A stretch of 5,740 nt of DNA from Syntrophaceae bacterium UBA4059. Its GTDB lineage: Bacteria; Desulfobacterota; Syntrophia; Syntrophales; Smithellaceae. The stretch is from contig DFZJ01000205.1 of NCBI GenBank assembly GCA_002382045.1, positions 1-5,740 of the forward strand, in the 5' to 3' direction. The notes beneath the pieces are model-generated. The model saw nothing but the letters and a program-made list of their open reading frames with translations. It was not told where the DNA came from and ran no database searches. Made by a program: the position numbers and the translations under genes. Below are positions 1 through 5,391 of the stretch, in pieces (the first letter of the stretch is position 1; every line of letters begins with the position of its first letter).

Positions 1-520
1 CAATCGGACCGGCCTTAATGATGATGGTGAACGGCAGCGTCGCTCCCAAAAGGACAATACCGGTTTTGATATAGTATTCCGTGCGGAGTGATGTCTTCAT
101 CCATTGTGGAATTTTAATAACATTGGAGATGATCAGCCCGACAATCAATGCCAGCAGAGGAGCCTCAATATTATAATCATTCATGAATTTCGTTCCGGCC
201 ACATAAAAGATCAATAGGGAACCGACAAACAGGATGATAAAACCGGGAATAAAGTATTTTAATTTGTGCCCCATCAACTTCATGGAGATGCAGAAAACAA
301 CACCAAGGACCAAAAAGATCGTAAGATACCCGCCGGCATTCTTTGCCAGGTCAGCTCCGACGCTGCTGAAACTTGCTATCTTACTTGGTAGAACCGCCCA
401 ACCCTTGATGGAGGTCCCCATCCAGAGTGCAATGATGGCCACGATCACGATGCCGAGGCCCAGCCAAACCGACCACCAATCTTCCGTTTTCCAAAGTTTA
501 TCAAAACCACTGTTCTTCAT
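1..520 (-). CDS. YeiH/PSE-family putative sulfate exporter-type membrane transporter, N-terminal part (cut by window edge)
   Basis: Reading leftward from the ATG at 520-518 gives 173 uninterrupted residues that run off the left edge. An AAGGAG ribosome binding site (529-534 on the complement) lies 8 bases upstream and supports the start. Hydrophobic segments fall at about residues 18-36, 64-82, 89-108, 119-137 and 150-170, so this is an inner-membrane protein. The stretch around residues 119-170 (EAPLLALIVGLIISN, then LRTEYYIKTGIVLLGATLPF) is characteristic of the YeiH/Cons_hypoth698 family, annotated as putative sulfate exporters. The DWWSVWLGL segment near residue 14 fits the longer subgroup seen in anaerobic proteobacteria, which carries extra N-terminal helices compared with E. 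coli YeiH. The substrate is not established for most members; sulfate or sulfite export is only a family-level guess. It is transcribed divergently from the gene at 839. The family call is firm and the function is not. Confidence 0.85.
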   Translation of the reverse strand, partial: MKNSGFDKLWKTEDWWSVWLGLGIVIVAIIALWMGTSIKGWAVLPSKIASFSSVGADLAKNAGGYLTIFLVLGVVFCISMKLMGHKLKYFIPGFIILFVGSLLIFYVAGTKFMNDYNIEAPLLALIVGLIISNVIKIPQWMKTSLRTEYYIKTGIVLLGATLPFTIIIKAGPI

Positions 521-559
521 TACTGATACTCCTTTCTAGACAAATAAAGTCTCAAAGAG

Positions 560-573
560 GGGTGCTTGCACCC
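560..573. repeat. Perfect 14-bp inverted repeat upstream of the transporter gene
   Basis: GGGTGC-TT-GCACCC is a perfect palindrome with a two-base centre, located 40-53 bases upstream of the transporter start. As DNA it could be an operator. As rightward RNA it would fold as a 5-bp stem with a CUUG loop. No U-tract follows in either direction, so it is unlikely to be a terminator. Confidence 0.5.
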
Positions 574-627
574 GGGTTAAAGGTTTTGACGCATGCAAAA
601 ACACAAAAATTGAAAGAACGACAAGAG

Positions 628-645
628 TGCCATGACATTATGGCA
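628..645. repeat. Perfect 18-bp inverted repeat in the divergent region
   Basis: TGCCAT-GACATT-ATGGCA has 6-bp arms around a 6-base spacer, a geometry typical of dimeric regulator sites. It lies near the middle of the divergent region, followed by an AT-rich run (646-658) that contains TATTAT. It does not match a consensus I can name. Confidence 0.45.
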
Positions 646-725
646 TATATTTTATTATACAGGATTGCATTTAAAAAAACAATTTACTTTAATGGGTGCT
701 CAGGTAATACAATTTTCAATCAGCC

Positions 726-749
726 GCTGTCCATATTTTTATGGACAGC
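726..749. repeat. Perfect 10-bp-arm inverted repeat upstream of the BPL_N gene promoter
   Basis: GCTGTCCATA-TTTT-TATGGACAGC is the strongest dyad in the region. It has 10-bp perfect arms and a 4-base centre. It ends 11 bases before the proposed -35 hexamer at 761, so its centre is about 60 bases upstream of the predicted transcription start, a usual position for an activator site. As RNA it would form a hairpin, but no U-tract follows on either strand, so a terminator is less likely. Confidence 0.55.
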
Positions 750-760
750 TTACTTTAAGG

Positions 761-790
761 TTGGAAAAAACACACCGGAGCCGCTATAGT
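761..790 (+). promoter_or_regulatory. Candidate sigma70-type promoter for the BPL_N gene cluster
   Basis: TTGGAA (761-766, 4 of 6 matches to TTGACA), an 18-base spacer and TATAGT (785-790, 5 of 6 matches to TATAAT) precede the ATG at 839. This would give a leader of roughly 40 bases. The call rests on sequence match and position only. Confidence 0.4.
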
Positions 791-838
791 CCATAGCCTG
801 ATGCAGATTACGCAATCAAAGGAGGCATCCGGCAAGCG

Positions 839-2155
839 ATGAATCCCAATCAGGTGGAAAGAAAAAAGAATAGAGAAGGGCGAAAATCATGTGCCTTGCT
901 TTGGGATGAATCCTTCCTCTGGGGTCTGATGGCCTGGCGGGCGTTGACCGAAGCGGGATTGTCCTTCGACCTCATCCGGTCGGATGATATCCGGGCGGGG
1001 ATCCTTCCCCGTTACGCGATGCTCTTTGTCCCGGGTGGGTGGGCGCAAGCTAAGCTCCGTTCCCTGGGAGAGAAAGGACAGGCTGAAATTCGCTCTTTTG
1101 TGGAAAACGGGGGCAGCTACCTGGGCATTTGCGGCGGCGCGGGACTCGCGACTCAAAGCGACATCGGTCTCTTGTCCGTTTCACGCAAGTCCTTTCAGGA
1201 AAGGGTTCCCAGTTTCAGTGGGCCCGTTCGTCTGTCGCTTGCCCCGCATGCTGTCTGGGAGAACATAAAATCACCTGTCTTTTCGGCCTGGTGGCCCCTC
1301 CAGTTTCGGATTACTTCGCAAAATGATCTTCGCATTCTGGCGACTTATGATGAGGCTCAGGCTGATGCCTTCAGCGCTGATATCAAAGTGGGTGAGAGGC
1401 AGACCAATGGCTGGTCGGAGTTGGAAGAAAGTTACGGAATATTTTTGGACCCCCAACGGCTGAAAGATGAACCGGCTGTGATTGAGGGACGTTTCGGACA
1501 GGGGAAAGTGCTACTGTCGCTTGTCCATTTCGATACCCCCGGGGACCAAAATGGACAAGCTGTTTTGAGAAATCTTTGGCAATATCTGTCATCCGATCCG
1601 GATTGGCCGATTCAGGCAAGTCGTGCCGTGAAAAAACAATTCATGGCGGATACCTGTCCGGAATGTCAGAAAACGATTATGGACATTAAGGCGACCGTCG
1701 ATACTTTAATCACGATGGGTGAACGAAATTCCCTCTGGTATTGGCGCAATTCCTGGTTTCTTCAGTGGCGACGGGGCATACGGGGGATGGAATATTCCAC
1801 CCTGGCTGTGATGACAGGCGAGATTGCATCGTATTTGCGCCATAATTGCCTGGGAGGCAGCAACGAAGGGAATATCCCTGCTGAATCATCTGACCTGTAT
1901 CAAGATTTAGCGGCCATTAAGGAACTCGTTATCCCTTTTGTGAAAAAAGCAAAAATACTTCTTGCCCGGGAAAAGTCGTTTCTGGCGACGGCCGTTCTTT
2001 CACCTGTTCACTGTTCCGATGAGGCAATCAGCCGCTTGAGGCAGGAACTCCATGGTTCATCCATCAGGCACGGGGGGAAGTTTAAGGAACTCATTTTGGC
2101 GGTTGACCGGCTTCTTTATCAGTTAATCTCTTCCGATCAAAGTCTTCTCCGGTAA
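839..2155 (+). CDS. BPL_N-domain (class I glutamine amidotransferase-like) protein with helical C-terminal extension
   Basis: This 438-residue protein is probably cytoplasmic, with no signal peptide or membrane segment visible. AAAGGAGG at 818-825 lies 13 bases before the ATG, a long spacing, but no other in-frame start fits better. Residues about 18-250 match the BPL_N fold (N-terminal domain of eukaryotic biotin-protein ligase, a class I amidotransferase relative). The WDESFLWGLMAWRAL opening is followed by LFVPGGW (62-68), the nucleophile elbow GICGGAG with Cys98, and FGQGKVLLSLVHFDTPGDQNG (split near 219-239) with His230 as the likely partner of Cys98. No biotin ligase catalytic domain follows. 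Residues about 256-438 are mostly helical, with one CPEC pair (Cys273, Cys276). No glutaminase partner gene is adjacent, so the reaction is unknown; a hydrolase or amidotransferase-type role is inferred from Cys98 and His230. It is the first gene of a likely three-gene unit. Confidence 0.8.
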   Translation: MNPNQVERKKNREGRKSCALLWDESFLWGLMAWRALTEAGLSFDLIRSDDIRAGILPRYAMLFVPGGWAQAKLRSLGEKGQAEIRSFVENGGSYLGICGGAGLATQSDIGLLSVSRKSFQERVPSFSGPVRLSLAPHAVWENIKSPVFSAWWPLQFRITSQNDLRILATYDEAQADAFSADIKVGERQTNGWSELEESYGIFLDPQRLKDEPAVIEGRFGQGKVLLSLVHFDTPGDQNGQAVLRNLWQYLSSDPDWPIQASRAVKKQFMADTCPECQKTIMDIKATVDTLITMGERNSLWYWRNSWFLQWRRGIRGMEYSTLAVMTGEIASYLRHNCLGGSNEGNIPAESSDLYQDLAAIKELVIPFVKKAKILLAREKSFLATAVLSPVHCSDEAISRLRQELHGSSIRHGGKFKELILAVDRLLYQLISSDQSLLR

Positions 2156-2178
2156 TATCACCGTTGATTCCTGGAAGA

Positions 2179-2190
2179 TTATCGGATAAG
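2179..2190. repeat. TTATCGGATAAG, copy 1 (palindromic core)
   Basis: TTATC-G-GATAA is an 11-bp palindrome. The full 12-bp string recurs at 3131-3142, also in an intergenic position. This copy ends 8 bases before the start of the Cys-rich gene. About one 12-bp match is expected by chance in a window this size, so the case rests on the palindrome and on both copies being intergenic. Confidence 0.3.
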
Positions 2191-2198
2191 ATTAAAGC

Positions 2199-2432
2199 AT
2201 GAATATGTTTCTCCGTATGTTTTCTCGTGCAAGGAATAAACCGGATGGGCAGTGCTGCGGGAACTGTTGTTACTTCAATAATGATCCCGTTATGCTGGAA
2301 GAGCTTTTTAAGGGGATCAACAGCCTCAGTTCCGTAAGAGGCTCTACCAGGGGCGATGGCGGTATCTGCAAAGTCCATGACCAGTATCTTTTGCCTGCCC
2401 ACAGTTGTCCGGATTTTGTTCGAAAACCTTAA
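2199..2432 (+). CDS. Small Cys-rich hypothetical protein, probable metal binder
   Basis: This 77-residue protein has no signal peptide. Cysteines cluster as CCGNCC at residues 19-24, followed by C57, H60 and C70 in the pattern CxxH...SCPDF. A CxxC pair followed by distant Cys and His residues usually means a bound zinc ion or iron centre, so metal binding is inferred and the function is unknown. I recognise the general layout (GNCxxF ... SSxxGSxRGDxGxCxxH ... CxDF) as that of small uncharacterised proteobacterial proteins but cannot name a family. The ribosome binding site is weak; an internal ATG at 2205 could also serve. The gene lies 43 bases after the BPL_N gene and 28 bases before the OsmC gene in the same direction. 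Internal codon use and the conserved-looking Cys pattern support a real gene. Confidence 0.65.
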   Translation: MNMFLRMFSRARNKPDGQCCGNCCYFNNDPVMLEELFKGINSLSSVRGSTRGDGGICKVHDQYLLPAHSCPDFVRKP

Positions 2433-2460
2433 AACTTCTATAAAGGGATGGTAAAACAAA

Positions 2461-2964
2461 ATGGCAGACACCAACAAAGACAATTTGGAAGAATCTCTCG
2501 GAGGGTATAAACAAAACATCAATCCGGTAGTAAAGACAACTTTGACCTGGGAGCGGGATCTTGTGTTTATGGGTGCCACGCCGCAGGGATACGAGATTGA
2601 GTTCGATGCCCGGGCCCAGTGGGGCTGCAAACCGACAGAGGCCCTTCTTCTGAGCCTGGCCGGCTGCATGGGCATTGATGTCGTGACGATCCTGACAAAG
2701 ATGCGGATCACGCTGACGAGTTTCCGGATGGAGATTGCAGGGGCGCGAAATCCGACGCCTCCACAGTATTACAAGGAGGTGGAGATGGTTTTGCACATTG
2801 CCGGGGAAAACCTGGATTCCGGAAAAGTGGAGCGCGCCATTGCCTTGTCCAAAAATAAGTATTGTTCCGTATACAACTCCCTGCGACCGGATTTGGCGCT
2901 CAATGTGCATTATGTTCTTGAAGAGAAAGATCCGCTTGCGGAGGATGAAAAAAGGAGGGGTTAG
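2461..2964 (+). CDS. OsmC/Ohr-superfamily protein (YhfA-like)
   Basis: At 167 residues it has the usual length for the family, with a start preceded by AAGGGA (2443-2448) at a rather long 12-base spacing. The family consists of cytoplasmic thiol-dependent peroxidases and relatives that use two cysteines. Here the pattern WGCKPTEALLLSLAGCMGIDV places the first conserved Cys at residue 69 on the central helix, and KNKYCSVYNSL gives the second at residue 135. An additional Cys56 lies in the loop before the helix. The GCMGIDVVTIL wording and the absence of classic Ohr/OsmC signatures place it with the YhfA-like branch, whose substrate is not settled. About 25 residues precede the first conserved strand and a short charged tail (EEKDPLAEDEKRRG) closes the protein. 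It is probably cotranscribed with the two genes upstream, suggesting thiol or peroxide handling. Confidence 0.9.
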   Translation: MADTNKDNLEESLGGYKQNINPVVKTTLTWERDLVFMGATPQGYEIEFDARAQWGCKPTEALLLSLAGCMGIDVVTILTKMRITLTSFRMEIAGARNPTPPQYYKEVEMVLHIAGENLDSGKVERAIALSKNKYCSVYNSLRPDLALNVHYVLEEKDPLAEDEKRRG

Positions 2965-3002
2965 TTGAAAAATATATCTGCCTTTTATACCTTTGTATTT
3001 TA

Positions 3003-3076
3003 GTTATGGAAAATGAATAGTATTTTTGATATGCCAATGCAGTGCAAAAAATGAAAGGACGTCATTTTTCCATAAC
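3003..3076. repeat. Long-range inverted repeat upstream of kaiC
   Basis: GTTATGGAAAATGA (3003-3016) is the reverse complement of TCATTTTTCCATAAC (3062-3076) except for one extra T. The arms are about 14 bp around a 45-base interior. The RNA could form a stem with one bulge, or the arms could be paired protein sites. There is no U-tract after it, so an intrinsic terminator is unlikely. Confidence 0.45.
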
Positions 3077-3119
3077 ATTCCTCCATCGATGATGATTTAA
3101 TGCACGTTAGCAAGCGGTC

Positions 3120-3148
3120 TTCATAATTTTTTATCGGATAAGTATTAC
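3120..3148 (+). promoter_or_regulatory. Weak candidate promoter for kaiC
   Basis: TTCATA (3120-3125), a 17-base spacer and TATTAC (3143-3148) each match the sigma70 hexamers at 4 of 6 positions. The palindrome TTATCGGATAA (3131-3141) occupies the spacer, where a bound protein would control access. The match is weak, and other placements in the spacer are possible. Confidence 0.22.
3131..3142. repeat. TTATCGGATAAG, copy 2 (palindromic core)
   Basis: This is identical over 12 bases to 2179-2190. It lies about 80 bases before the kaiC start, inside the spacer of the weak promoter candidate. Confidence 0.3.
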
Positions 3149-3222
3149 TCCATTTCAACCTGATTTGCGCTGTTGGAAAGTGTTCCACTTTTTAACGAGT
3201 GTCAATATTGCGGGAGATAACC

Positions 3223-4965
3223 ATGGTTAAGAAAAAACATGATGCGGTTGTTCTTGAAAAATGCCCGACAGGCATCAAGGGGTTCGATGAGATCACGAAT
3301 GGGGGGCTTCCAAAAGGCCGGCCAACCCTGATCTGCGGATCCGCGGGTTGCGGTAAAACACTTTTTGCCATGGAGTTTCTCCTGCGGGGCGCCCTGGATT
3401 TCGGGGAACCCGGAGTTTTCATGACCTTTGAGGAAACGCCAGAAGATCTCGCGAAGAACTTCATCTCTCTGGGATTTGATATCAATGACATGATGTCGCG
3501 TGGCCTCATCGCCATGGACCATGTTTACATCGAACGCAGCGAAATTGAAGAGACAGGCGAATACGACCTGGAAGGATTGTTCATCCGCCTGGGGAACGCC
3601 GTTGATTCCATAGGCGGCGCTAAAAGGGTCGTCCTGGATACCATCGAAGCGCTTTTCTCCGGGCTGTCCAATGCCGCGATCATCCGGGCGGAGCTCAGAA
3701 GGCTTTTTCACTGGTTGAAAGAACGCGGCGTGACGGCCATCGTCACAGGGGAAAGCGGCGACAAAATGCTCACCCGCTACGGACTTGAAGAATACGTAGC
3801 CGACTGCGTGATCCTCCTCGATTTCCGCATCGACGAGCAAATTTCCACCCGCCGCCTGCGTATTATCAAGTACCGTGGCTCCGCTCACGGTGCAGACGAA
3901 TATCCTTTCCTGATTGACGACGGCGGTCTCTCTATCCTGCCCATTACGTCGCTGGGTCTTGACTACCCCGTTTCCTCACAGCGTGTCTCCACGGGCATTG
4001 CCAAACTGGATGCCATGTTTGAAGGAAAAGGGTTCTACCGGGGCAGCACCATTCTCATCTCCGGTACGGCGGGTACGGGCAAAACAAGCATGTCGGCAAC
4101 CTTTGCCGACGCTACCTGCAGGCGGGGCGAACGCTGCCTGTATTTTGCTTTCGAGGAATCACCCAGCCAGATCATCCGCAATATGGCCTCCATCGGCATG
4201 GATCTCACCCCATGGGTAAAAAAGGGGCTGCTCCGGTTTCATTCAGCCAGGCCTTCACTTTACGGCCTGGAAATGCATCTTCTCACCTTCCATAAGGTGA
4301 TTGAGGAGTTCAATCCGCAGGTATTTGTTGTGGATCCGATCAGCAACCTGAGCGCTGCGGGCTCATTATCAGAGGTCAAATCAATCTTAACGCGCCTGAT
4401 CGATTATTTAAAGATGTCCAATATCACAACCTTCCTGACGGACCTTACCCGTTATGAGGGCAGCCTTGAACGCACCAGCGAAGAGATATCTTCACTGATT
4501 GATACGTGGCTGATGCTGCGCGATATCGAGCTCAATGGGGAACGCAACCGGGGGCTTTACATTTTAAAGTCCCGCGGTATGGCCCACTCCAACCAGATTC
4601 AGGAATTCCTGCTCACCAGCCAGGGCATTGACCTGATCGACATTTATACCGGCGCAGGTGATGTATTAACCGGCAGTGCCCGGGCTGCCCAGGAAGCCGA
4701 GGAAAAGGCTTCTGATCTGGTGCGCCGGCGTGAGGTGGAGCGCAAACTCCGTGCGCAGGAGCGCAAGAGAAATGCCCTGGAAGCAAACATCGCGGCGTTA
4801 CGCGCCGAGTTTGATGTGGAAACGCTGGAGGTGCAGTTGATGGCGGAAGAGGAGCAAAAAAGACAAGCTGTCCAGGCGGAAGACCGTTTGGATATGGCGC
4901 AACTGCGCAAAGGGAAGCCTTCAAATCCGCGGGTGTTGCGCCCGGAAAAGAAGACGAAAGGATAG
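3223..4965 (+). CDS. kaiC: KaiC, double-domain circadian-clock-type ATPase/autokinase
   Basis: This 580-residue RecA-like ATPase has two KaiC domains, CI (about 10-240) and CII (about 252-478), as in hexameric clock KaiC. I chose ATG 3223 because GCGGGAG (3210-3216) lies 6 bases upstream; the frame also opens at GTG 3199, without such a site. CI has Walker A GSAGCGKT (39-46), the catalytic pair Glu70-Glu71 and Walker B ending at Asp139. CII has GTAGTGKT (281-288), Glu311-Glu312 and Asp371. Both ATPase sites look intact. The phosphorylation region reads RTSEEISSLIDT, placing Ser423-Ser424 where cyanobacterial KaiC has Ser431-Thr432, with Thr418 matching Thr426. After CII the KaiA-binding tail of cyanobacteria is replaced by about 75 Ala/Glu/Arg-rich residues (488-563) predicted to form a coiled coil, then a basic end. 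Two kaiB genes follow, the first after only 4 bases, so they are cotranscribed. No kaiA is visible. Confidence 0.96.
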   Translation: MVKKKHDAVVLEKCPTGIKGFDEITNGGLPKGRPTLICGSAGCGKTLFAMEFLLRGALDFGEPGVFMTFEETPEDLAKNFISLGFDINDMMSRGLIAMDHVYIERSEIEETGEYDLEGLFIRLGNAVDSIGGAKRVVLDTIEALFSGLSNAAIIRAELRRLFHWLKERGVTAIVTGESGDKMLTRYGLEEYVADCVILLDFRIDEQISTRRLRIIKYRGSAHGADEYPFLIDDGGLSILPITSLGLDYPVSSQRVSTGIAKLDAMFEGKGFYRGSTILISGTAGTGKTSMSATFADATCRRGERCLYFAFEESPSQIIRNMASIGMDLTPWVKKGLLRFHSARPSLYGLEMHLLTFHKVIEEFNPQVFVVDPISNLSAAGSLSEVKSILTRLIDYLKMSNITTFLTDLTRYEGSLERTSEEISSLIDTWLMLRDIELNGERNRGLYILKSRGMAHSNQIQEFLLTSQGIDLIDIYTGAGDVLTGSARAAQEAEEKASDLVRRREVERKLRAQERKRNALEANIAALRAEFDVETLEVQLMAEEEQKRQAVQAEDRLDMAQLRKGKPSNPRVLRPEKKTKG

Positions 4966-4969
4966 TGAG

Positions 4970-5296
4970 ATGAAAGCTGCTTCAACAGGTAAGGACAAAA
5001 AAGCAAAGAGAGGTGTAACAGAAGAAAACTGGAATCTGAGGTTGTATGTAGCCGGCCAGACTCCGAAATCAATTGCAGCCTTTACTAACTTAAAGAAGAT
5101 CTGTGAAGAATACCTCGCGGGGAAATACCAAATTGAAGTAATCGATCTTTTGAAGAATCCACAACTGGCTAAAGGCGACCAGATTATTGCCCTGCCGACA
5201 CTGGTGCGGAAACTGCCCGAGCCGATCAAAAAAATTATCGGCGATCTGGCCAATACGGAGCGCGTGCTGGTGGGACTGGATATACGAGCGGTTTAG
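4970..5296 (+). CDS. kaiB: KaiB, clock protein, first paralogue
   Basis: KaiB (108 residues) has a thioredoxin-like fold; in cyanobacteria it switches fold to bind the KaiC CI ring. The hallmark segments are all present: LRLYVAGQTPKS (23-34), ICEEYLAGKYQIEVIDLLKN (split around 44-63), PQLAKGDQIIALPTLVRKLP, and IGDLANTERVLVGLDI. Before the domain are about 22 extra, Lys-rich residues, whereas cyanobacterial KaiB has about 10. The acidic C-terminal tail of cyanobacterial KaiB is absent, and the protein ends three residues after GLDI. AAAGGA at 4957-4962 lies 7 bases before the ATG, inside the end of kaiC, and the genes are 4 bases apart, which indicates translational coupling. The TAG stop lies in the first unit of a heptamer repeat array. 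Identity to the second KaiB is about 48 of 84 aligned positions, counted by eye. Confidence 0.95.
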   Translation: MKAASTGKDKKAKRGVTEENWNLRLYVAGQTPKSIAAFTNLKKICEEYLAGKYQIEVIDLLKNPQLAKGDQIIALPTLVRKLPEPIKKIIGDLANTERVLVGLDIRAV

Positions 5297-5366
5297 AAGA
5301 CAGGAGGCAGAAGGTAGACGGTAGAGGAATGGATTCTGACTTCCGGATTCTGTATTCTATCTTCTG
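5294..5366. repeat. Mirrored heptamer repeat array between the two kaiB genes
   Basis: Five 7-bp units run forward from 5294 to 5328: TAGAAGA, CAGGAGG, CAGAAGG, TAGACGG, TAGAGGA. Three bases (5329-5331) separate them from five units in reverse orientation at 5332-5366, which read on the other strand as CAGAAGA, TAGAATA, CAGAATC, CGGAAGT, CAGAATC. The consensus is about YAGAAGN. The arms are each exactly 35 bases, with a hand-counted match of about 20 of 35, so an RNA stem would be imperfect. The strands are strongly purine/pyrimidine skewed. The first unit includes the stop codon of the first kaiB. The array fills most of the 95-base gap before the second kaiB. Confidence 0.75.
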
Positions 5367-5391
5367 ACGCGTAACTTTTGGAGAAACAGAC

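Larger units (their letters stand above)
521..838. promoter_or_regulatory. Divergent intergenic control region (318 bases)
   Basis: This AT-rich stretch separates the leftward transporter gene from the rightward BPL_N gene, so it should hold both promoters. It contains three perfect inverted repeats (560-573, 628-645, 726-749), a promoter-like pair at 761-790, and AAGGAGG-type ribosome binding sites at each end. A 75-codon open frame at 562-789 begins with GTG, has no properly spaced ribosome binding site and resembles no family known to me, so it is not called as a gene. I could not find a convincing promoter for the leftward gene. Confidence 0.6.
2965..3222. promoter_or_regulatory. AT-rich spacer upstream of kaiC (258 bases)
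   Basis: I see no gene here. The spacer holds a long-arm inverted repeat (3003-3016 with 3062-3076), the second copy of TTATCGGATAAG (3131-3142), a weak promoter-like pair at 3120-3148, and a small dyad AAAGTG-TTC-CACTTT at 3177-3191 just before the kaiC ribosome binding site. No convincing rho-independent terminator follows the OsmC gene. The spacing and base composition suggest that kaiC has its own promoter and does not depend on readthrough. Confidence 0.5.

Noticed and set aside
234..539. 101-codon plus-strand frame
   Set aside because: It is a shadow of the transporter gene, which reads on the minus strand with clear family motifs and a good ribosome binding site.
620..640. Possible sigma54 promoter for the leftward transporter gene (TGGCAC on the complement)
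   Set aside because: The -12 element would read GT instead of GC and the TTGC part is missing.
726..749. Rho-independent terminator reading of the 10-bp hairpin
   Set aside because: No U-tract follows on either strand, and no gene ends nearby that it could terminate.
562..789. 75-codon open frame on the plus strand in the divergent region
   Set aside because: It starts at GTG without a well-spaced ribosome binding site, contains two of the dyads, and its product resembles no family I know.
2091..2711. 206-codon minus-strand frame
   Set aside because: It runs antisense across three supported genes and has no recognisable domain.
2965..3003. 12-codon frame starting at TTG after AGGAGGGG at the end of the OsmC gene
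   Set aside because: The spacing to the purine run is short, the peptide is tiny, and the purine run is explained by the Lys-Arg-Arg-Gly codons of the OsmC tail.
3000..3188. 62-codon minus-strand frame upstream of kaiC
   Set aside because: It starts at GTG with no ribosome binding site in AT-rich spacer sequence that contains inverted repeats.
3199..3222. GTG start that would lengthen KaiC by 8 residues
   Set aside because: No ribosome binding site lies before it, whereas ATG 3223 has GCGGGAG at 6 bases and gives a normal KaiC N-terminus.
3202..3888. 228-codon minus-strand frame opposite kaiC
   Set aside because: It is the antisense shadow of the KaiC CI domain, with no family resemblance.
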